Positions 57,120 through 64,000 of a stretch of DNA of 64,000 bases are shown one piece after another. Made by a program: the position numbers and the translations under genes. How positions within the stretch are numbered: the stretch's first letter is position 1; every line of letters starts with the position of its first letter. The DNA comes from Daphnia pulex. Lineage: Eukaryota; Arthropoda; Branchiopoda; Diplostraca; Daphniidae. The notes under the pieces are model-generated. The model saw nothing but the letters and a program-made list of their open reading frames with translations. It ran no database searches and was not told the origin of the DNA. The stretch spans positions 744,001 to 808,000 of the forward strand of contig NC_060019.1 in the NCBI RefSeq assembly GCF_021134715.1. The letters run 5' to 3'.

Positions 57120-58056
57120 CGTCTCATTTCTGTCAACATTTCTCGTCCCTAATCTACATTTTTTTGAAGCATCAACAAAGGACTAACAAGAAAATAATTA
57201 TTTTCTTCTCTTCGCCTATCCCGGGACTTTCCCTCCCTCCCCAAAACGCTGGCAAAATCCATTGCACTACACGTCTTTTTCTATTTCCAATTAGTGTGAA
57301 ACAAAAAATCCCAACAAGGTCCAAGTCAAAGAATGTGGCAGCAAAAAGGAGAAATTTGAAACAAAGGTTACATAAAGGTCAGACAACATGTTAACCGTGT
57401 GGCGTAAATGTGTATGTGAAAGGGGGGAAGAAGAATCTTGCAACAAGTTCAACCCCCGTTGGCGAGATGAGCAACCAATTGAACGATTCAATTCCCTGTT
57501 CCCCATGAGAAGAAAAGAGCTCTCCCTACACGCGTGAAGATATGGTTGTTGTTGTTGTTGACGGTGGTGGTTGCGGCGTAGAAGGGATAAATCGAGCGAT
57601 TGAAACGGTTCTTTTTTCCTAAATGATGATTAATCAGTGTGATAATACATCTTGACTCCTAATGCAAAGAATGACGATCAAAATGAAGAAAATAAATTTG
57701 TCAAGTCCTAAATGGATCTATCGGATAAATTCGTCCACGAGTGTTCTGATTTTCTACGATGGTGAAAGAAGCACCTCGACACACATTGGGTTCAAGGTTC
57801 AACCAAACTCTTTTTGTTTACCTCCTCCTTTCTTTCATCTCTTTTTTTTTGCACCCACAACACACCAGACATATACAGAGAGAGAGAGAGAACGGTAGAG
57901 ATGGGGGTGCGGTTGGTGGCAAAATACAAGTTGTTGTGTGTAATAGGCAGTCAGGCAGATGCGTTTTCGAAATTGTAACAAAAAGTCCGACCCAGTTATT
58001 CCCTTCACACTCTTTACTTCGCCGTCGCCTTGGCCGTCGCATGTTAATTAACCTTT
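57120..58056. other. intergenic region
   Basis: This holds CT/GA-rich and (GTT)n low-complexity sequence (57,540-57,560, 57,880-57,895). No gene was found. The right part should hold the 3' end of the minus-strand Gln-rich gene. Confidence 0.4.
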
Positions 58057-58988
58057 TCAAGGAGACTTGGAGCGGTCACGGGAACCACCAACCTCAATGC
58101 CCATATTATTGACGTGGTGAGCCTGCTTATCTTTACACCTATCGTTGCGATATTGATGTTGGTGTTGTTGCTGCTGCTGGACAGTTGCTGGTCCCTGGCT
58201 AGAAGAGTTTGTGGACGGGGCTGCAGCGCCGGGTGTTCGACCTGGCAAACCCGGCCGCGAGCCCGTTTTACCCTGATTAGCTGCCAACTTCGTTTGGGCA
58301 ACCCTCCTCCTTTCACGTTCCTGCTCCAGCTCACGCTCCTTGACTTCGCGAGCCATTTGTTCCAATCGATCCTTGTTTTGTTGGGCCATCTTGGCGTAAG
58401 AAATACCAGATGGAGGAACAGGGGCGACAGCTGCTTTAGCTGGTGCCGTTTCAGATGTACCGGAAGGCACTCCAGTTGTTGGATGTTGCAGTTGTTGCTG
58501 ATGGTGGTGGTGTTTGAGCTGTTGTTGAGTTTGCGCTTTGGTCGGCTTCGAAGTATTGGCTTGTTGGACAGTTGAGCCCGGAAATGGCTTTTCCTTTTTC
58601 CCCTGTGACGTAGGCGGCGTGAAGGCAAGAGTGGACTTTGCGAGATCACCGTTAGGCAATGGAGTTGGCTGGCTCTCGACTGAAATTGCCTTGGTAGTGC
58701 CCGCCGTTGGTGCCCCCGATTGCGTCACCACGGAAGCTGCAGAATTACTGGCTAGAAAACAAGGAATTAGAGGTCGTTTAACCAATCTAAATTTGATTCT
58801 TTCTTATTGCAATTAATAATTGAAACAGTAGCCTAGTTATTGGTTCTATTCAACCAGTAAGAATTCACCAACTAAGTTAACCACTACAATCGTACAATCT
58901 ATAAACTCGCGCGCCCTTTAAATTTACTATTCTCTTTTAAGTTGTTGAAGTTGTTATACTTACCGCTGGTTAGATCAGCAGACGCCAT
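58057..58988 (-). CDS. small glutamine-rich protein, LARP4-like C-terminal motif uncertain
   Basis: Two minus-strand exons are joined in phase: 58,988-58,964 (ATG GCG TCT ..., MASADLTS) and 58,751-58,057, about 240 residues. The protein has no hydrophobic segment. A Thr/Pro/Ser-rich first half is followed by Gln/His runs and ISYAKMAQQNKDRLEQMARE with a charged helix (KERELEQERERRRVAQ). It ends in GGSRDRSKSP. The SYAKMAQ motif and helix recall the C-terminal part of La-related (LARP4-type) RNA-binding proteins. No La or RRM domain is present, so this is only a guess. It sits between array members of the kinase family and has no visible breaks. Confidence 0.55.
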
Positions 58989-59159
58989 ATCTTCTCCTCA
59001 GGTTAAAAAGCAAAAAACCTTTCGATTATAGGTTGTTGAATACTTGACTGCTTGAATACTACTTTACTTGTCTTCACCACTATTCCTGCCAACTATTTTC
59101 ACCGACGTTTGTTGACAACTTGCGTCCTGCATCTTCCACGAATCGCTTAAAGCAACTCG

Positions 59160-59694
59160 GGGGCTGTCCATATATTACGTAACGCGATGAGGGGGGGGAG
59201 GGGGTTGCAAAAAGTGTTACGAAATGTTACAGGGGGGAGGGGGGGAGTTTTGAAAACGTTACGTAGCAAGGCCGAAAATTTTTTTCAAATAAAAAAAGTT
59301 AAAACAGTGGCAAAAATATCGATTTCCCACGCTAAAATGTAACTAAAATGGTTCGTCTGTTTAGTTTTTTGTTTCCCACGAATAAACACAGGAAATACAA
59401 TTCCCCTGAGTGCTGAGCTCGAGAAGCTAATGATCGAGCAAAGCCCTCAGGGGAATGTCGAAATAGGTTTTCAATGATTGTCGTCATTGCAGTTCAGACT
59501 TTGCGTTATGCCAGTCATCATTTTAAATCAAGAAAATTTTGTATTTTGTATTTTTAAATTCACTGGGGGGGTTTTGTTTTTTGTTACGTAATTAGAAGGG
59601 GGGGTGTCTGTTTTTTTGTTACGATCCGTGACAAGGGGGGGAGGGGGGGTCCAAAAAGGTGAAAAATTGCGTTACGTAATATATGGACAGCCCC
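59160..59694. mobile_element. MITE, 535 bp, perfect 26-bp terminal inverted repeats
   Basis: The ends are perfect inverted copies starting GGGGCTGTCCATATATTACG and continuing 6 bp (TAACGC), flanked by a direct repeat TCG (59,157-59,159 and 59,695-59,697). The interior has G-rich runs and repeated GTTACG motifs near both ends and no coding frame. It is therefore a non-autonomous DNA transposon. The superfamily could not be assigned. Confidence 0.9.
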
Positions 59695-59929
59695 TCGCTG
59701 CATTTTGCAGAACAGGCCAAGCCCCCTCCCTCCCCCCGCTAATAAAAAAACGCAAAATCGATGTACAGATCATATATTAATTCATTTGAATTCATGCTGG
59801 AGCAAAAATGATTTTATTTTATTTTCAATGAAGTATAGAATTTTTAAAATTGGATTGAACGCAAAAAGAGACATAACCACAACTAAATCTAAGCCATAAT
59901 CTTCAACAGTTCCAGGTTAGTGTTGAGCG

Positions 59930-61211
59930 TCTGGGTGGTTATGAATAGGCGACACGGGACTAGGACGTTTTGATGCCAACCATTGTCATTTAATAAGATG
60001 CGCTCACATTTTCCCTCCATTTACCGTATCGCCTTCGCTGGCCTTAAACAGTTCCTTAATGTCAGGAGATACTTCATCTTCACGCAGATTTTTCTTGCAT
60101 ATTAACGGAGTGATGCGTCTTGGCGCAGGATTCCAACGTCAGTCGAAGGGATTTTTCTAGTTAATCGATTGGAATTGCTGCATGCCTCTCTACATTTTCG
60201 ACTTTAATTTGCTTCAACCTTTCGATCGAAATCCAAACACACCCAAGTTGCATTCACTTAGATTTCTTTCCGCTTTTTCAATTTCCCGCTGAAACTGTTT
60301 TTCCTCTCTATTTTTGGCTCTACTTTGCTCCTTATATCGTTTCTTCAATTCTTTTCTTAATCCTTCCCGTAATATTTTTCTTCTTTACACGATTCTTACA
60401 TTCCTTTCAGGCTTCAATCACTTGTCGAATCATCTGATCCATTTTGTCAAAAGCATCGCAAACTTCTTTTGAAATTGTTGCTCCGTCGTCACCCGCTTTT
60501 GTTTAAATTCCATCTAGTTGTTTATTACGCAATAAATCCGTATCTTCTTTGTCTTCTGTTTTCAAGTACCAATCTGCTACGTAATCGTTATCTTCTTCTA
60601 CTCAAATCAACTGGCGGCCATTCGTGCATTCGTTATACAGGGTGCTTGTTAATCTGGATGTTGTTAAACAAGTAATTGCAAGACTTGAGTGCGATTTTTT
60701 TTTTAAATAATATGTCTGGAAGTAGTCACGCGTTTCTTTAGTCATTTTGAATCCACTTTTGATTAAAAATGTTATAGGCCTAACGTCGATTAAATTTTAT
60801 TTTTCATAAAATGCGCACAATAAAGTGAGATCATTATATCCGTATTTGTCTTTGCCGTCTTTGCAATTGACATCGATCCCATTTTCAATGAAAAGTCGAG
60901 TGATGGCAAAAAACTTTTGTTTTTATTTTGTTTACGATTTTCGCACCAGAACACGAGAGCATTTTTACCGTTGCTGTCGAGTGAATTGACATTGGCTCCG
61001 TGTTGGATAAAGAGACTATAACTATGTCAATCAAATTATCACTTATCTTTTTACTATCTGCTAAGCGTAATAATAATTAAAAAAAAAAAAAACCGTTTTT
61101 AAGGTGTCAATCCTTTTTCATCTTTGGCATTGATACCCGCACCTTCTCGGTATCAGTTTTCCGATTTCTTCCACGATTGGGTTCCCTTTCGCTAGTAACG
61201 TAAACATTTGC
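59930..61211 (-). pseudogene. degenerate ankyrin/coiled-coil tail of the single-kinase gene
   Basis: After an acceptor at about 61,212 the frame reads QMFTLLAKGNPIVEEIGKLI, in phase with the kinase exons. It then shifts frame at CCGAGAAGG (about 61,145), where relatives have ACACAAGG. Further left, broken pieces are recognisable: GANVNSLDSNGKNALVFW (60,980), GIDVNCKDGKDKYGYNDLTL (60,860) and CDAFDKMDQMIRQVIEAC (60,430), with many stops. The order matches the relic at 55.6-56.9 kb. Confidence 0.65.
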
Positions 61212-61306
61212 TGTAAGTTCTAAAAGAAAAAAAAAACTTGTTCATGCTTAATAAATTAATAATAATTAAGAAAATATTTTCTCAAAGTTTTTTTTTTTTT
61301 TCTTAC

Positions 61307-61383
61307 CTTCAGGATAATTTGGGTGAGTCGATTAACAACGTCAGACGAAGTAAATCGATTTTTTGGGTCTTTTTCTAACATTT
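61307..61383 (-). repeat. tandem copy of the third kinase exon
   Basis: MLEKDPKNRFTSSDVVNRLT here repeats the end of the true third exon (MLEKDPKNRITSSDVVNRLT at 61,980-61,901) almost base for base, including the donor GTAAG and the following A-tract. The 5' part of the exon and its acceptor are missing. Confidence 0.8.
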
Positions 61384-61810
61384 AGCTGTGTGATTTCTGG
61401 AATACTTCGCAAATTTTGCAAAATTTCGGCCAGCTCATGGTCGGCTTTTCCCTGATCATTGGAATGATTCGAAGCGAAATCGTCCACCGAGATACGTATA
61501 TATACATCGTCACTGTGCCGGCCACCATCAACGCTGCTGTTGCTACTGCTGCTGCTGCTGCTCCCATTGCCAATCCCAATGCGATTTATTCCGACTGAGC
61601 AAGCCTTGTCGCTGTGGTCGCGGTGGCTGGATTGCAGGTTTGAGAAATGAATGTTCGGTTTTCGAAGAAGATTTAATGCGCTCTCCTTCACTCCTACGGC
61701 GATGAGATGAAGAGGCACTGGCCGGCGACTGATGTTTTGCCTTGTATTCTTTCAATATAATCTCCTCCTCAATCTTTTTCTGTTCCTCCTCCTTCCGTGA
61801 CTTCGCGTGA
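61384..61810 (-). other. foreign coding-like insert between two copies of a kinase exon
   Basis: This minus-strand stretch has no counterpart in the other kinase modules. One frame reads KEEEQKKIEEEIILKEYKAK, SPASASSSHRRRSEGERIKS and HSFLKPAIQPPRPQRQG. The next frame continues SSSVDGGRHSDDVYIRISVD then GKADHELAEILQNLRSIPEI. It has (CAG)n and Ser runs and a GC content above its surroundings. It looks like an exon from another gene with one frameshift. The source was not recognised. Confidence 0.5.
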
Positions 61811-61900
61811 ATTATAAAAGAAACAAAACTGGTTAAAATTAGTACTAGTTAAAACTGGAATAAAACATTTTTGTAAAGTTTTTTTTTTTTTTTGCCTTAC

Positions 61901-62860
61901 CTTCGGGATAATTTGGGTGAGTCGATTAACAACGTCAGACGAAGTAATTCGATTTTTTGGGTCTTTTTCTAACATTTCTTTGATTATGTTACAAATTTCC
62001 CCCGTTTCTATACGAAAACAGAAATTTACGTTTGACAAAAATTAAATTGATATTCACAATTATTCGTTTTCCATGCAACTTACCGAGAAGATTGACTGGT
62101 TCATTTGATCGTAAGTTGATTTGAATTTGATGACTTGTAGTGCCAAATGGATGAACCCCTACCGAAATGAAATAGCCAAAGACGAGTCCTTCTGCGAATA
62201 CATCGCTCTTGACTGTTCCTCTTTTCTGAACTTCGTTATCATTAGAACTGACCTCGTCCAGGTATTTCAATATTTCCGGTGCGAAATAATCGTATGTTCC
62301 TCTAACACCGCTCATCGAGAAAGAACCCCTTTCGTTGACACGTTTACTGAAACCAAAATCTGCCCACTTCATCACCACTTGTTGGGTTGTAGAATTCAAG
62401 CTGATGAGCACGTTCTGTGGCTTGATGTCTCGATGGACTAATCTCTTTTGATGGATGTACTCGAGTCCTTCAGCTAACTGGAGAAGAACGTATAGTTCTG
62501 GTGGCATTGGGCCGCGATATTTTTTCGGGTCATTTTCTTTGAGAAACAATTTTTCCAAAGAGGCATCACACAATTCAAGGATGATAATTCTATAAAATAT
62601 TTATTTTCGAAAAGTTTTAAGAATGCTAATTCGACTGTTTAATTTTTAAAATACCTGAAGTCTTGGTCCTCCTCCATGTGAAATAATTTGATGACGTTGG
62701 GATGATCCAACATTTGTAGGGCCTTGACTTCTCGTTCATTACTCGCGGCTTTTTCTAGAGGAATTCGTTTGACTGCCACTTTAGTTTCACACCAAGTACC
62801 TTCGAAAACAATGGCAAAACCTCCCTCTCCTAAAATCTTTTTACGATCTAAGGTCAGCAT
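61901..62860 (-). CDS. single IRE1/RNase L-like kinase, catalytically intact
   Basis: Exons are 62,860-62,655, 62,589-62,084 and 62,007-61,901, with the same phases as the three-kinase gene, 273 residues. It has GEGGFAIVFEGTWCETKVAV, LELCDASLEKLFLKENDPKK, LVHRDIKPQNVLIS, MKWADFGFSKRV, GTYDYFAPEIL, SDVFAEGLVFGYFISVG, HPFG and RITSSDVVNRLTQIIPK. An upstream ATG near 62,890, matching the relatives' start, runs into a stop after eight codons because of a 4-bp length change. The internal Met at 62,860 is therefore the probable start. What follows the third exon is disrupted (duplicated exon, foreign insert, frameshifted ankyrin exon), so the product may be kinase-only. Confidence 0.75.
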
Positions 62861-62948
62861 GCTAACAAATGAATTTATAACTTGCCATAACACTTAAATA
62901 TGGGTTTACTTTCGCTCAACTCAAGGGTGTGGTACTTGATGCGAGAAG

Positions 62949-62956
62949 TATATAAC
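62949..62956 (-). promoter_or_regulatory. TATA-like promoter element of the single-kinase gene
   Basis: GTTATATA on the minus strand, about 60 bp before the ancestral ATG position, is part of a block shared with the three-kinase gene (TATA-like box, then CCACACCCT). Confidence 0.55.
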
Positions 62957-62959
62957 AGT

Positions 62960-63820
62960 ATCTACAACGCTTTTACATTAAATCTAGTGATAAAATTTCT
63001 TTTATCTTTTTTTTTATGATAAGTTGATAAGCACGTAGCAATGGGATACATAGGTTGTTTTGTTGCCCCCTTTATTATCTTTGACTATTTTGAAATCCAT
63101 TAACTGGGACCTTCATTCAGCCATTCCGTCATTCTTGATAATAAGACATAAAATTTGGTTTTATCTCAGCAAGTCCTCAACAGCTGATGCCATTTTTTTG
63201 CGGTCTTTGAAGGAATTCGTTTGAAATGAATTCCACCGCAACATTATAACAATAATGAATAGCTTTTCCCTAAAAAGAAACTCAAGTTAATTTGCTTCAC
63301 ATTTAACTGAAGAGTGTTGTCTTTAGAGCGAGAAATGTAACCCCCCAAAAAAGTAGGCTGCAATGAACTTTTTAAAAATTAACTTTGATAAGCATGATTA
63401 AAAATAAAAAATGTTTTCCTTTGTGGGTACAATTTTTATCTTAATCCATTTGAAAATAATTAACCCGGTATCTTTTCAGCCGTTACTTGATACTTAATAA
63501 CACGCGTCATTTTTGTAATTTTTTAAAATTAGCAACTCATCAACAGTTTCTGTATTTTTTTTTCTATGGCGACTATAGTCTATAGTTAATTTGCTCCCTC
63601 TTCAATGTTCAAAAGAAATAAAAAATTTTGTTGTTGTGTTTAGGAGCCCAATGATTTTAACCTTGTTAGCCAAATACTTTCAGAATTTCAGCGTTAGATC
63701 TCTTATATATTGGCCTATACCATTTGAATTCTGACATTTCAACCATCAGCTAGGATTCACTTTTCAACTGTTATATCTGTTATCGCTGCTGAAACAGTTG
63801 ACATAAAAATCTAGCGGCAA
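62960..63820. other. upstream flank with an orphan copy of the kinase promoter
   Basis: At 63,318-63,350 the minus strand reads GTTACATTTCTCGCTCTAAA followed by GACAACACTCT. This closely follows the promoter blocks of the two kinase genes, but no kinase exon lies downstream of it. The GATAAG-rich sequence beyond also resembles the two other flanks. No other feature was seen. Confidence 0.45.
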
Positions 63821-63826
63821 TGAATT

Positions 63827-63945
63827 AGACAACAAGTGTGGTGATTTTATTCTCCAAAAATGCCTTGAGGTCCTGAACTCCCTCGACAGTCACCTTCGGT
63901 TTCTTGAGCATTTTGGGCGTTGACGTCCCGTCTTCTAAGTCACGT
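63827..63945 (-). CDS. possible 3' end of a minus-strand gene, partial
   Basis: A minus-strand frame reads KMLKKPKVTVEGVQDLKAFL, then ENKITTLVV and a stop. The composition is protein-like, but a stop lies about 40 codons upstream in the same frame and no clear acceptor was identified before the window ends. It is not recognised. Confidence 0.25.
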
Positions 63946-64000
63946 TATCTGGCGCAAAAGTCACGCGTGCGGTGTAGATAAAGTTCAGATTGGACCCCGT

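Noticed and set aside
58044..58649. Minus-strand frame of 201 codons overlapping the Gln-rich gene
   Set aside because: It is an off-frame shadow. The frame at 58,057-58,751 joins the ATG exon in phase and has a protein-like charged helix.
59212..59650. G-rich runs within the MITE as G-quadruplexes or regulatory sites
   Set aside because: The runs are long homopolymer-like tracts typical of this kind of element. Nothing supports a separate role.

Overview
The window looks like nuclear DNA of an arthropod, most likely a branchiopod crustacean such as Daphnia. This is inferred from many short (60-100 bp) GT-AG introns, an Inr+DPE core promoter, a cuticular-protein (RR) fragment and a tandem family of IRE1/RNase L-like kinases with ankyrin repeats. 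No species marker was seen, and nothing here was checked against a database.

Layout. 1-15,950 holds the 5' half of a minus-strand gene of the ARHGAP45(HMHA1)/GMIP/ARHGAP29 family. It has two possible first coding exons (12.1 kb and 15.6-15.9 kb), three more exons at 2.4-5.0 kb and long, low-complexity introns. An intron-containing tRNA-Gly(UCC) lies at 333-414. 21,004-23,909 is a nine-exon plus-strand threonine dehydratase (PLP fold plus ACT domain) with a clear Inr/DPE promoter and poly(A) signal. Convergent to it is a minus-strand Topors-like RING-finger gene (24,382-35,138). Its coding sequence is split by a full-length 9.67-kb LTR retroelement (24,872-34,538) with identical-looking LTRs, a TTAT target duplication, and gag, pol and env.

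36-47 kb is a mosaic of degenerate duplicates: a large pseudogene of phosphatidylinositol 4-kinase alpha, a second fragment of its C-terminus, a broken cuticular-protein gene, ankyrin remnants and repeated flanks. One apparently intact AT-hook gene of unknown family (43,032-44,390) sits among them.

46.7-63 kb carries the most unusual content, a minus-strand array of IRE1-like kinase modules. At 48,364-52,166 three complete kinase modules follow one another with only 65-90 bp between them. All splice phases are compatible, and an ankyrin exon closes the array, so they read as one three-kinase gene. The middle kinase has HRN in place of the catalytic HRD, and the ankyrin exon has an early in-frame stop. 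A single-kinase relative lies at 61.2-62.9 kb, and truncated or ankyrin-only relics lie at 40.4, 46.8-47.6, 55.9-56.9 and 60-61 kb. A conserved TATA-containing promoter block precedes each gene start, with an orphan copy at 63.3 kb. A small glutamine-rich gene (58.06-58.99 kb) and a 535-bp MITE with perfect 26-bp inverted repeats lie between array members.

Exon boundaries are read by eye from splice signals and reading-frame continuity and may be off by a few bases.
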